A stretch of 64,000 nucleotides of DNA, from assembly GCF_026094475.1 (NCBI RefSeq), contig NZ_JAPELL010000001.1:248001-312000 (forward strand). Reading direction: 5' to 3'. Below are positions 1 to 8,144 of this stretch, one piece after another; within the stretch, counting starts at the first letter, position 1, and every line of letters begins with the position of its first letter. The notes beneath the pieces were generated by a model, which made no database searches, had not been told where the DNA came from, and saw nothing but the letters and a program-made list of their open reading frames with translations. This DNA is from Homoserinimonas sedimenticola (GTDB taxonomy: Bacteria > Actinomycetota > Actinomycetes > Actinomycetales > Microbacteriaceae). A program made the translations under genes and the position numbers.

Positions 1-1201
1 GGCTCGAGAGCCACGTGTTGAGGTAGGGCGCGGTTCCGCCGAAGATGGCGGCGGATGTCGCATAGGCGATGCCGATCAGGGTGGCGCGCTGTCGGGTGGG
101 CACGAGCTCGGCGAAGACGGCGCCCAGCGGCGCACAGTTGGCGGCCATGAGGATCGCGGCGACCCCCATCGTGAGCATGAGGGTCCAGGGGCTGCCCCCG
201 AGGAGGAGTTCTAGCGGGATCGCGGCGATGAGGAAGCCGATCGAGAACACGAAGAGCACGGGTCGTCGACCGACCGCGTCGCTGTAGCGCCCCCACGCGA
301 GGCAGGCGACGAGGAAGATGGCTTGAGCGATGACGCCGATCACGAGCGCGACCGTGGGGTCCATTCCGTAGGCGCGGCTGGCGTAGCCGGGGGCGAAGAT
401 GATCCACGTGTAGAACGCGACGACGCCGCTGATGGTGAGACCCACGATCTGGAGGGCTCCGCGTCGTTCCGCCCAGAGTTCGGAGAACGTCGCGCGCAGC
501 GTGGGTCGTTCCTCCTCGGCGGCGGATGCCTCGTAGTGTGCGGACTCGTCCATCCGGAAGCGGATGTAGAGGGCGTAGACACCCAGCAGGGCGCCGATCG
601 CGAAGGGGATGCGCCATCCGTATTCGGCCATGGCAGTGTCGCTGAGGATTGCTGTGAGCGCCGCTCCGAGGCCCGTCGCCGCCATGGATCCGATCGCGAC
701 CCCGACCCAGGGTGTGCTGGCCCAGAGCCCGCGCCGGCGCTCGGGGGCGACTTCCGCGAGGTATGTGAACGCGGAGCCCGTCTCTCCGCCGTGGGAGAGG
801 CCCTGCACGAGGCGGGCGAGAAGGAGGACGGCCGAGGCGAGCACTCCAATCTGTGCGAACGTCGGCGACACGGCGATGATGAGGCTACCGATCGCTGCGA
901 GGGCGATCGCGAGGGTCAGGCTGAAGCGGCGCCCGCGCCGGTCGGCGATGCGCCCGAAGACCCATCCGCCGATGGGGCGCATGAGGAAGCCGACGGCGAA
1001 GATGGCGAGGGTCGACAGGAGCGCCGAGAGAGTGTCGGTGCTGGAGAAGAACTGCGCGGCGAAGAAGGGCGCGAAGATTGCGTAGATGTTCCAATCGAAC
1101 CACTCGAGAGCGTTGCCGATGTTGACGGCGACGAGGTCCTTCCGTCGCTTGCGTGCATCGATCGCGGGGGCTTCGGATGCCGGGTGTGCTGTCGTCGTCA
1201 T
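1..1201 (-). CDS. MFS transporter, MHS (proline/alpha-ketoglutarate permease-like) family, partial
   Basis: Major facilitator superfamily proton symporter of the metabolite:H+ symporter (MHS) type, probably importing a small organic acid or betaine; the substrate cannot be told from sequence. About 400 residues are visible and the C-terminus runs off the window edge. The start is the ATG at 1201, preceded by a GGAGGAG ribosome binding site. Residues 29-37 read GNALEWFDW, the TM1 signature of the MHS family, and residues 83-91 read GRIADRRGR, the loop 2-3 motif A of MFS proteins. Hydrophobic helices alternate with short Arg-rich loops throughout. It stands alone; the next gene is divergent. 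Confidence 0.88.
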   Translation of the reverse strand, partial: MTTTAHPASEAPAIDARKRRKDLVAVNIGNALEWFDWNIYAIFAPFFAAQFFSSTDTLSALLSTLAIFAVGFLMRPIGGWVFGRIADRRGRRFSLTLAIALAAIGSLIIAVSPTFAQIGVLASAVLLLARLVQGLSHGGETGSAFTYLAEVAPERRRGLWASTPWVGVAIGSMAATGLGAALTAILSDTAMAEYGWRIPFAIGALLGVYALYIRFRMDESAHYEASAAEEERPTLRATFSELWAERRGALQIVGLTISGVVAFYTWIIFAPGYASRAYGMDPTVALVIGVIAQAIFLVACLAWGRYSDAVGRRPVLFVFSIGFLIAAIPLELLLGGSPWTLMLTMGVAAILMAANCAPLGAVFAELVPTRQRATLIGIAYATSAAIFGGTAPYLNTWLSS

Positions 1202-1344
1202 GTGCTCCTCCATCGCAGCGGGACAATCGTGGACCTCCCCATGCTGGGCAGCTTCGTTGAAGTCGTCAACGATATTTATCCGACATGAGATGTCGGTTTC
1301 CTCGCCATGGCGGCTGCGGCTCGTGCTTGCTACCGTCGCAAAGC

Positions 1345-1812
1345 GTGATCACTCCACAGACGCCGGAACTTCGCTTCCTCGCGGACATTGCCGTTGCCGT
1401 CGGCGAGCCGATCGAGATCGGGGAGACGCTGGGCGGCCGTCGAAGAATCATTCCCATCTTGGGTGGGAGAGTGGAAGGTCCCGAGCTCAACGGCGCAGTC
1501 TTGCCCGCCGGCGCGGACTATCAGGTGCTCCGCAGCGAGTCCGTCACCGAATTGCAGGCCGAGTACGCGATCGAGACTGACGAGGGCGAGCGCGTCGCGA
1601 TCAGCAACTTCGGCATCCGTTCTGGGAGTCCGGAGGACATCGCCGCCCTCGTGAGGGGGGAGCGGGTCGACCCGGGCAGGATCTACTTCCGCTGCACCCC
1701 GCGCATGTACTCGGCAGGGCCGCGGTGGAGCTATCTGTCGTCCCGCATCCTGCTGGGGGCAGGCGTGAGAACCCCTGATGAGGTGCTGCTCCGCGTCTTC
1801 GTCGTCGACTAG
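1345..1812 (+). CDS. DUF3237 family protein
   Basis: Cytoplasmic protein of 155 residues resembling the DUF3237 family, whose function is not established. I chose the GTG at 1345, giving MITPQTPELRFLADIAV, over the upstream ATG at 1285: the family begins near such a strand and a TACCGT box at 1331-1336 sits 8 nt before the GTG. Typical features are an N-terminal phrase ending in a Gly-rich turn (ETLGGRRRIIPILGG), the Leu-Pro-Ala-Gly-Ala-Asp segment, and a C-terminal RIYFRCTPRMYSAGPRWSYL block. No catalytic motif or signal peptide is visible. It converges with the next gene and the two stops share CTAG at 1809-1812. Confidence 0.75.
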   Translation: MITPQTPELRFLADIAVAVGEPIEIGETLGGRRRIIPILGGRVEGPELNGAVLPAGADYQVLRSESVTELQAEYAIETDEGERVAISNFGIRSGSPEDIAALVRGERVDPGRIYFRCTPRMYSAGPRWSYLSSRILLGAGVRTPDEVLLRVFVVD

Positions 1813-2303
1813 CTCCGAGCGCCCAAGGGCACTGAGGCGAGCACGACACGTCCGCGCGGTTCAGAGCGCGGGGCCATGTCGACGACCGCGACGTGCGAGA
1901 GGGTGAGCCGGTCATCCTCATGTACCCGGCCATTGCGCTTGGCGGTGACGTGGGGTCGGAACTCCTGAGACGGATGCCGCGGCGACACCATGAGCGGCTG
2001 CAGCGCATTCTGAAGATCTGACTGCAGGGCAAAGAGCCCCTCGTGGGGGCGGATGAGGTTCACTGGGATGTTCTGACGCCGTCCGAACATCGCCTCGCCA
2101 CCAACCGTGACGCGCAGCGGACAGTAGTCGCGGACCGAATGGATGACGGTCTCCTCGACCTCGTCCATCGAGGAGTGGGTCGAGAAGGGTGCCACGACCG
2201 TGACGTGCAGCGGCCAGTAGTCGACGGCGAAGCGCTCGCCCACGTCGAGACGTGCGAGGGGAAGCACGACGACGATGCGCTCGGCTGACTCGCTCACGAG
2301 CAT
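1809..2303 (-). CDS. 2'-5' RNA ligase / 2H phosphoesterase family protein
   Basis: Protein of 164 residues with the two H-x-T motifs that define the 2H phosphoesterase superfamily: H33-V-T35 in PLHVTVV and H118-V-T120 in RPHVTAKR. Family members ligate or cleave 2'-5' RNA bonds or hydrolyse cyclic phosphodiesters; which applies here is unknown. An open frame continues upstream through tRNA-Leu, but that cannot be coding, so the ATG at 2303 is the likely start. A GTG at 2297 is also possible. The 3' end converges on the DUF3237 gene with a shared CTAG stop. Confidence 0.8.
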   Translation of the reverse strand: MLVSESAERIVVVLPLARLDVGERFAVDYWPLHVTVVAPFSTHSSMDEVEETVIHSVRDYCPLRVTVGGEAMFGRRQNIPVNLIRPHEGLFALQSDLQNALQPLMVSPRHPSQEFRPHVTAKRNGRVHEDDRLTLSHVAVVDMAPRSEPRGRVVLASVPLGARS

Positions 2304-2318
2304 CCGCCGTCTTCCCGA

Positions 2319-2332
2319 TGCCCGCGCGGGCA
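2319..2332. terminator. 14-bp perfect palindrome downstream of tRNA-Leu
   Basis: TGCCCGCGCGGGCA is a perfect inverted repeat, followed on the plus strand by GCTTTTTGG. It lies 23 nt past the 3' end of the minus-strand tRNA and just before the RNA ligase-like gene. Its T-run is on the strand opposite the flanking genes, so its job (tRNA terminator without U-tract, or terminator for plus-strand readthrough) is uncertain. Confidence 0.4.
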
Positions 2333-2355
2333 GCTTTTTGGCGCAGGACGGGTTG

Positions 2356-2438
2356 TGCCGGTGGTGGGGGTCGAACCCACACGTCCTCTCGGACAAAGCA
2401 TTTTGAGTGCTCCGCGTCTGCCATTCCGCCACACCGGC
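2356..2438 (-). tRNA. tRNA-Leu (anticodon CAA)
   Basis: Read on the minus strand this folds as a class II tRNA. The acceptor stem GCCGGTG pairs with CACCGGC, with discriminator A. The anticodon arm GAGCA-CTCAAAA-TGCTT gives anticodon CAA (decoding UUG). There is a long variable arm (TGTCCGAGAGGACG region) and a T arm GTGGG-TTCGACC-CCCAC. The long variable arm and the anticodon identify leucine. CCA is not encoded. Confidence 0.96.
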
Positions 2439-2464
2439 GCACGATGACCCGGTTCAGAATACCG

Positions 2465-2480
2465 TAGGCTTTACGGCGTG
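2465..2480 (+). promoter_or_regulatory. leaderless-type -10 box for the ANTAR regulator
   Basis: TAGGCT at 2465-2470 lies 7 nt before the GTG start at 2478, so transcription would begin at or next to the start codon. No Shine-Dalgarno sequence fits in between. Confidence 0.6.
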
Positions 2481-3080
2481 GCAGACCAGGAATCTACTCA
2501 AGCACCCCGTCGCGTCGTCGTGGCCGAGGATGAGTCGCTCATCCGACTCGACATCGTCGAAACGCTCCGCGACAACGGATTCGATGTGGTGGGGGAGGCT
2601 GGCGATGGCGAGGCCGCAGTGGCTCTCGCCACGGAGCTGCGACCAGACCTCGTGGTCATGGACGTCAAGATGCCCCTCCTCGACGGGATCTCGGCGGCGG
2701 AGAAGCTCAGCAAGAACCACATCGCACCCGTCGTGCTGCTGACGGCCTTCAGCCAGAAGGAGCTCGTTGAGCGGGCAACCGAGGCGGGTGCCCTCGCCTA
2801 CGTCGTGAAGCCGTTTACGCCCAATGATCTCCTGCCGGCGATCGAGATCGCCCTCGCCCGCTACGCGCAGATCATCGCCCTCGAGTCGGAGGTCTCCGAC
2901 CTCGTCGAGCGCTTCGAAACCCGCAAGCTCGTCGACCGCGCCAAGGGTCTGCTCAACGAGAAGATGGGGCTTTCCGAGCCCGAGGCCTTCCGCTGGATCC
3001 AGAAGGCGTCGATGGACCGCCGTCTCACGATGCACGACGTCGCGAAGACAATCATCGACCAGTTCGCGCCCAAGAAGTAG
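2478..3080 (+). CDS. pdtaR: ANTAR domain response regulator (PdtaR-like)
   Basis: Two-component response regulator that probably acts on RNA rather than DNA. The receiver domain (about 12-125) has the acidic pocket E17-D18, the phosphoacceptor D62 (VVMDVKMP), T89 and K111 (YVVKPF). The C-terminal ANTAR domain (about 136-195) carries the RKLVDRAKGLLNEKMG helix followed by the EAF..IQKASM segment. ANTAR proteins bind paired hexanucleotide-loop RNA hairpins and act as antiterminators; the mycobacterial relative PdtaR works with the kinase PdtaS. At 200 residues it matches PdtaR (Rv1626) in size and layout. No histidine kinase is adjacent, so the partner must be elsewhere. The GTG start follows a leaderless-type -10 box. 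Confidence 0.93.
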   Translation: MADQESTQAPRRVVVAEDESLIRLDIVETLRDNGFDVVGEAGDGEAAVALATELRPDLVVMDVKMPLLDGISAAEKLSKNHIAPVVLLTAFSQKELVERATEAGALAYVVKPFTPNDLLPAIEIALARYAQIIALESEVSDLVERFETRKLVDRAKGLLNEKMGLSEPEAFRWIQKASMDRRLTMHDVAKTIIDQFAPKK

Positions 3081-3083
3081 CAC

Positions 3084-3130
3084 GCGTCAGCAGGGGTAGC
3101 GGGGCGTCAGCAGGGGTAGCGCGCGTCAGC
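3084..3130. repeat. tandem direct repeat, 18-bp unit with 20-bp period
   Basis: GCGTCAGCAGGGGTAGCG occurs at 3084-3101 and again at 3104-3121. The first bases (GCGTCAGCG) recur at 3124-3132, inside the end of the thioesterase gene, where they carry its stop codon. It fills the space between two convergent genes and looks like a local duplication of the thioesterase 3' end. Confidence 0.75.
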
Positions 3131-3554
3131 GACGGTCGCGCAGCATGTTGGTCATGCGCACGGTCGAGAGACGGTTGCCGTCGTCGTCCGTGATGGCGAT
3201 CTCGTGGGTCGCGAGAGTGCGGCCGAGGGAAATCGCGCGGCACGTGGCCGTGACCCAGCCCTCCGTGATCGACCGGCTGTGGGTCGCGTTGATCTCGATG
3301 CCCATGGCGTAGCGCCCCGGGCCGGCGTGAATCGCGGACGACATCGAGCCGAGCGATTCACCTAGTACGACGTGGGCGCCGCCGTGGAGGAGTCCGATGA
3401 CCTGCCGGTTTCCCTCGACGGGCATACGGGCAACCGAGTACTTAGCAGACAGCTCGATGAACTCAATGCCCATCTTTCGAGGGAGCTCACCCCCCTGGGT
3501 GTCGCTGAGCCGGGCGATCAGCTCGGGGTCCAGGTCCGGGGGGAGCTTCGTCAT
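3126..3554 (-). CDS. PaaI-like hotdog-fold thioesterase
   Basis: Protein of 142 residues of the hotdog-fold acyl-CoA thioesterase family (PaaI/YdiI type), which hydrolyses acyl- or aryl-CoA thioesters in the cytoplasm. Residues around 55-70 read GLLHGGAHVVLGESLGS: the HGG turn at the start of the long hotdog helix followed by the catalytic acidic residue (E). The C-terminal strands include MGIEINATHSRSI and GRTLATHEIAITDDDG, which are typical. The substrate cannot be predicted. It sits alone between the convergent ANTAR gene and the divergent polA. Confidence 0.85.
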   Translation of the reverse strand: MTKLPPDLDPELIARLSDTQGGELPRKMGIEFIELSAKYSVARMPVEGNRQVIGLLHGGAHVVLGESLGSMSSAIHAGPGRYAMGIEINATHSRSITEGWVTATCRAISLGRTLATHEIAITDDDGNRLSTVRMTNMLRDRR

Positions 3555-3600
3555 TGAGGTGCCTTTCCCAGCGGCACGGCGGCGTGTCGGCGGCCCCCGT

Positions 3601-3615
3601 TAGGCTGGCTTCGTG
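3601..3615 (+). promoter_or_regulatory. leaderless-type -10 box for polA
   Basis: TAGGCT at 3601-3606 is followed by 6 nt and the GTG start at 3613. The distance fits transcription starting at the start codon. Confidence 0.6.
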
Positions 3616-6291
3616 TCGGATACCGCAAAGCCTACCCTTCTCGTCGTCGACGGCCACTCGCTCGCCTTCCGTGCCTTCTACGCCCTTCCGGTCGACAGTT
3701 TCGTCAACCGTGAGGGGCAGCACACGAACGCGATCCACGGCTTCCTGTCCATGCTGCTGAGCCTCCTCGCGCAGGAGAAGCCCACGCACCTCGCGGTCGC
3801 CTTTGACATCTCCCGCTACTCCTTCCGCACGCGGGAATATGCGGAGTACAAGGGCACCCGCGGTGAGACGCCGCCCGAGTTCATCGGGCAGGTTCCGCTC
3901 CTCGAGGAGGCGCTGTCGGCGATGAACATCGTCACGATCTCGAAGGAGGACTACGAGGCCGACGACATCCTGGCGACGCTCGCGACGCGGGGCGCCGCCG
4001 AGGGGTACCGCGTGCTCGTCGTGAGCGGCGATCGCGACACCATCCAGCTGGTCAACGATGACGTCACCCTGCTCTACCCGAATGCTCGGGGCGTCTCCGA
4101 GCTCAAGCGCTACGACCGGGACGCGGTCATGGAGCGCTATGGCATCGAGCCGGAGCAGTATCCGGATGTCGCGGCTCTCGTCGGCGAGACGAGCGACAAC
4201 CTCATCGGCATCGACAAGGTCGGCGAGAAGACGGCCGTCAAGTGGATCAATCAATACGGCAGCCTGGACGAGATTCTCGCGCACGCCGACGAGATCAAGG
4301 GTGTCGTGGGGCAGAACCTGCGTGACCAGAAGGAGAACGCGATTCGCAATCGCCGCCTCAATCGTCTTGTCACGGATGTCGAGCTGCCCGTGGGCCCCGC
4401 GGATCTCGAGCGTCGACAGATCAACGTCGCGGCCGTGAGGGAGGTCTTCGATCGCTTGCAATTCCGCACCCTCCTCGAGCGCGTCCTCAAGATCGCCGCG
4501 GCGGAGGGGTCGACCGAGGCCCTTACCTCGGCTGCCGCGGTCGATGACTCGGGCGCCGCCCAACTCGCTCCCGTCGTGCGCACGCTCGTCGACGAGGAAC
4601 TCGCGCAGTGGCTCGCCAAGCGCACGGGCCCGGATGCCTCGCCGCTCGGGCTCCGCGTCGAGATCGGCGCGGAGGGCATCACGGGCTTCGGCATCGCCAC
4701 GCTCGACGATTCGGTCTACGTGCCGTGGGCGGAGGGACGCCCCGACTACGCGGCGCTTGAGTCCTGGCTCGCGAGCGACGCGCCAAAGGTTTTGTTGGAT
4801 GCGAAGCGCCAGTACAAGGCGCTCGCGACGGCGGGCCTCGACCTTGCCGGAATCGCATTCGACACGAGCCTCGCCTCCTGGCTGCTGAGGCCTTCGGGCA
4901 AGTCGGAGGATCTCGCGTCCCAGGTCTACGCGGTCCTCGGTGAGACTGTCACGGTCTCCGACCCCAATCAGCTCCTGCCGGAGGTGGAGTCTCTGAGCGC
5001 CGCAACGGAGGCCTGGTACGTACTGCGCATCGCCGACGCGCTTCGCGAACGTCTGGACGAAGGCACGGCGCGAGTCCTGGCTGACATCGAGCTTCCGCTC
5101 GTGCCAGTTCTCGCCCGCATGGAGCTGACGGGCATCCAGGTCGTGCCGACGGTCCTGGCCGACCTGAGGTCCCGGCTCGCGGCATCGGCGGCAGGCTTTG
5201 CTGCCGAGGCGTATCGGGAGATTGGGCGGGAGGTCAACCTGGGGTCGCCCAAGCAGCTCCAGCAGGTTCTCTTCGAGGAGCTCGGCATGCCAAAGACCCG
5301 GGCGAACAAGACGGGCTACTCGACGGACGCCGCCTCCCTCGCCGACCTGCAGGAGAAGAGTCCTCACCCCTTCCTCGGGCTCCTGCTGCAGCATCGCGAC
5401 GTGACGAAGCTCGGGCAGATCGTGGACACGCTTGAGAAGAGCGTGCGACCCGACGGCCGAATTCACACGACCTATGAACAGACGGGTACGAGCACGGGAC
5501 GAATCTCGTCCAATGACCCAAACCTGCAGAACATCCCCATCAAGACGGAGGTCGGCAGGGAGATCCGCTCCTCCTTCACCCATGGCTCCGAGTTCTCGAC
5601 GCTTCTGACGGCCGACTACTCCCAGATCGAGATGCGGATCATGGCGCACCTGTCAGGTGATCCGGGCCTGATCGAGGCCTTCAATGCGGGGGAGGACCTG
5701 CACCGCTTCGTGGGAGCACGCATCTTCCATGTCGAGCCGTCGGATGTCACTCCGCTCATGCGCACGAAGGTCAAGGCGATGTCGTACGGCCTCGCGTATG
5801 GGCTCAGCGCCTTCGGCCTCTCCAAGCAGCTCCGCATCGACACAGCCGAGGCGAAGCAGCTCATGACTGACTACTTCGCCCGATTCGGTGCGGTTCGCGA
5901 CTACCTGCGTTCTGTCGTCGAGAAGGCTCGGGAGGATGGCTACACCGAGACGATCTTCGGCAGGCGGCGGCCCTTCGGCGACCTCCGTTCCAACAACCGA
6001 GTGCTGCGCGAGAACGCCGAGCGCGCGGCGCTCAACGCCCCCATCCAGGGAACCGCGGCCGACATCATGAAGATCGCGATGGTCGACGTCGCCCGTGACA
6101 TCCGCGAGAAGGGCCTCCGGTCGCGGATGCTCCTGCAGGTGCACGACGAGCTCGTCTTCGAGGTGGCCGACGGTGAGGTGGAACCCCTGACGGAGATCGT
6201 CCGAACTCGCATGGGGGGAGCCGCAGAGCTCGCCGTACCTCTCGAGGTGCAGGTCGGCATCGGAGCGAACTGGGACGCGGCCGCGCACTGA
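3613..6291 (+). CDS. polA: DNA polymerase I
   Basis: Replication and repair polymerase of 892 residues that fills gaps and removes RNA primers. Residues 1-310 form the 5'-3' flap nuclease (VVDGHSLAFRAFYA, then YEADDILATLA and VSGDRDTIQLV metal-ligand motifs). The middle region resembles a 3'-5' exonuclease fold without its full acidic set, as in other actinobacterial enzymes, so proofreading is probably absent. The polymerase domain has motif A (LTADYSQIEMRIMAHLSGD), motif B (RTKVKAMSYGLAYG) and motif C (QVHDELVFEV). The length is normal for the family. The GTG start follows a leaderless-type promoter; the next gene begins 39 bases later with its own -10 box. Confidence 0.98.
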   Translation: MSDTAKPTLLVVDGHSLAFRAFYALPVDSFVNREGQHTNAIHGFLSMLLSLLAQEKPTHLAVAFDISRYSFRTREYAEYKGTRGETPPEFIGQVPLLEEALSAMNIVTISKEDYEADDILATLATRGAAEGYRVLVVSGDRDTIQLVNDDVTLLYPNARGVSELKRYDRDAVMERYGIEPEQYPDVAALVGETSDNLIGIDKVGEKTAVKWINQYGSLDEILAHADEIKGVVGQNLRDQKENAIRNRRLNRLVTDVELPVGPADLERRQINVAAVREVFDRLQFRTLLERVLKIAAAEGSTEALTSAAAVDDSGAAQLAPVVRTLVDEELAQWLAKRTGPDASPLGLRVEIGAEGITGFGIATLDDSVYVPWAEGRPDYAALESWLASDAPKVLLDAKRQYKALATAGLDLAGIAFDTSLASWLLRPSGKSEDLASQVYAVLGETVTVSDPNQLLPEVESLSAATEAWYVLRIADALRERLDEGTARVLADIELPLVPVLARMELTGIQVVPTVLADLRSRLAASAAGFAAEAYREIGREVNLGSPKQLQQVLFEELGMPKTRANKTGYSTDAASLADLQEKSPHPFLGLLLQHRDVTKLGQIVDTLEKSVRPDGRIHTTYEQTGTSTGRISSNDPNLQNIPIKTEVGREIRSSFTHGSEFSTLLTADYSQIEMRIMAHLSGDPGLIEAFNAGEDLHRFVGARIFHVEPSDVTPLMRTKVKAMSYGLAYGLSAFGLSKQLRIDTAEAKQLMTDYFARFGAVRDYLRSVVEKAREDGYTETIFGRRRPFGDLRSNNRVLRENAERAALNAPIQGTAADIMKIAMVDVARDIREKGLRSRMLLQVHDELVFEVADGEVEPLTEIVRTRMGGAAELAVPLEVQVGIGANWDAAAH

Positions 6292-6330
6292 CCGCCGGGC
6301 CGAGCGAACGACCGGAGATACGCTGTCGAC

Positions 6331-7989
6331 ATGAGCGAAGCGAGGACCCCCACGGTGGTCGACCAGATTGCCGAGGACTGGGTTTCGACCCTGACGCGGC
6401 TCGACCCCACGACTGCGACCTACATCGGCGTGCCGGGCCGACATGGGGAGTTCGGTGACTACTCGCCTCATGGTGTTGAGGCACGGGCGGATGCCGCACG
6501 CGACACCCTGCGTCGGCTTGCGGCTGCGACATCCGCCGACGAGGTCGATCGCGTGACCGTTGCCGATCTCACCTCGACGCTTGAGCTCGATCTGGAGGTG
6601 CACGAGGCGGGTCTTCACCTTCGTGACCTCAACGTCCTCGCATCGCCTGCCACCGAGATTCGCGAGATCTTTGACCTCATGCCGACCGAGACAGAGTCGG
6701 ACTGGAGTGATATCGCGAGCCGCATGAATGCGGTTGCGGGCGCGATCGACGGTTACATCGAGACTCTGCGTCAGGGCATCGCGGAAGGCGTGACCCCAGC
6801 GCGCCGACAGGTCTTGGCGGTGGCCGAACTGACGGAGCGTGTGGGGCGTCCCGACGGATTCTTCCCGCGTTTCGCGAGTGGCGCCGCCGAGGTCGGCGAT
6901 GCGCTTCGCGGCGACCTGATCACGGGGGCCGTACTCGCCACCGAGGCTTACGCCCGCCTGACCGCTTTCCTGCGCAGCGAACTGGCTCCGGCGGCGAGTG
7001 AGACGGATGCCGTCGGGCGGGAGGTCTATGCGCTCCACTCCCGCCGCTTCCTGGGGGCGACGATCGATCTCGACGAGACCTACGAGTGGGGGATCGAGGA
7101 GCTTGCTCGTATGACGGCGGAGCAGGAGGCGGTGGCCCGCACGATCGTTCCCGGCGGCACCGTCGAGTCGGCGATCGCGGCCCTCGACTCGGACCCGGCA
7201 CGTATCCTGCACGGCACGGCCGCCCTTCAGGAGTGGATGCAGGCGCTCAGCGACCGCGCCGTCGAGGAGCTTTCGCGCACTCACTTCGAGATCCCCCAGC
7301 AGATTCGGCGGCTCGAGTGCATGATCGCGCCGACCCAGGATGGCGGCATTTACTACACGGGCCCCGCCGACGACTTCAGCAGGCCGGGCAGGATGTGGTG
7401 GTCGGTGCCCGTGGGTGTGACGGAGTTCTCGACGTGGCGCGAGACGACGACGGTGTACCACGAGGGTGTGCCGGGGCACCACCTGCAAATCGGTCAGGCC
7501 GTCGTGAACCGGTCGGAGCTCAACACGTGGCGCCGCCAGCTTGCGGGCTCTTCGGGCCACGCGGAGGGGTGGGCCCTCTATGCCGAACGGCTTATGGGCG
7601 AGCTGGGCTACCTCGACGACGCGGGCGACCGGCTGGGGATGCTCGATGCACAGCGGATGCGCGCCGCGCGAGTCGTGCTCGACCTCGGCGTCCATCTCGG
7701 CAAGCCCCGCCTTGACGGTACGGGCCAGTGGGACTTCGACTACGCCCTGGCGTTCTTCCGCGAGAACTGTCACGAGCCCGACCCGAGCACGCTCTTCGAA
7801 GTGCACCGTTATTTCGGCTGGCCGGGCCAGGCGCCGTCCTACAAGGTGGGGCAGCGCCTTTGGGAGGAGTTGCGCGACGAGGTGCGGCGGCGGGCCGGCG
7901 CGGACTTCGAAATCCGCGACTTCCACCGGAGGGCGCTCGCGCTGGGCGGAGTCGGTCTCGACACGCTGCGCACCGCAGTTCTCGGCTGA
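6331..7989 (+). CDS. DUF885 family protein, putative metal-dependent hydrolase/peptidase
   Basis: Protein of 552 residues matching the DUF885 family, whose members are thought to be zinc-dependent peptidases related to M32/M3 folds. The key segment is HEGVPGHHLQIGQA starting at H377, the family's modified HExxxH-type metal site, followed by a conserved SSGHAEGWALYAERLM block whose Glu is a likely third ligand. There is no signal peptide, so it is cytoplasmic. ATG at 6331 is preceded at 6 nt by TACGCT (6319-6324), a leaderless-type -10. No neighbour suggests a substrate. Confidence 0.85.
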   Translation: MSEARTPTVVDQIAEDWVSTLTRLDPTTATYIGVPGRHGEFGDYSPHGVEARADAARDTLRRLAAATSADEVDRVTVADLTSTLELDLEVHEAGLHLRDLNVLASPATEIREIFDLMPTETESDWSDIASRMNAVAGAIDGYIETLRQGIAEGVTPARRQVLAVAELTERVGRPDGFFPRFASGAAEVGDALRGDLITGAVLATEAYARLTAFLRSELAPAASETDAVGREVYALHSRRFLGATIDLDETYEWGIEELARMTAEQEAVARTIVPGGTVESAIAALDSDPARILHGTAALQEWMQALSDRAVEELSRTHFEIPQQIRRLECMIAPTQDGGIYYTGPADDFSRPGRMWWSVPVGVTEFSTWRETTTVYHEGVPGHHLQIGQAVVNRSELNTWRRQLAGSSGHAEGWALYAERLMGELGYLDDAGDRLGMLDAQRMRAARVVLDLGVHLGKPRLDGTGQWDFDYALAFFRENCHEPDPSTLFEVHRYFGWPGQAPSYKVGQRLWEELRDEVRRRAGADFEIRDFHRRALALGGVGLDTLRTAVLG

Positions 7990-8128
7990 GGGCGGCACAA
8001 GTCGGTGCCGGCACCCAGGCACGACGGCCGCAACAGACGAACCATCGCGGAATGACGCCCCCCTGAAGTGGGGGTGGGCCTGGCGGGGAAATTTCGTTCG
8101 TGCACTGCCTATTCTCACGAAGCCTGCC

Positions 8129-8144
8129 TAAGCTAATGAGTATG
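8129..8144 (+). promoter_or_regulatory. leaderless-type -10 box for the secreted metallopeptidase
   Basis: TAAGCT at 8129-8134 is 7 nt before the ATG at 8142. It decides the start against the GTG at 8100, which would lie upstream of the predicted transcript. Confidence 0.55.

Noticed and set aside
2304-2432. N-terminal extension of the RNA ligase-like ORF through the tRNA gene
   Set aside because: The bases encode tRNA-Leu(CAA), so the longer frame is chance.
3487-8118. Long open frames on the minus strand opposite polA and the DUF885 gene (about 720 and 821 codons)
   Set aside because: They are antisense shadows created by GC-rich codon structure: no domain is recognisable, the composition is Arg/Ala/Asp-rich, and both lie over clearly real genes.
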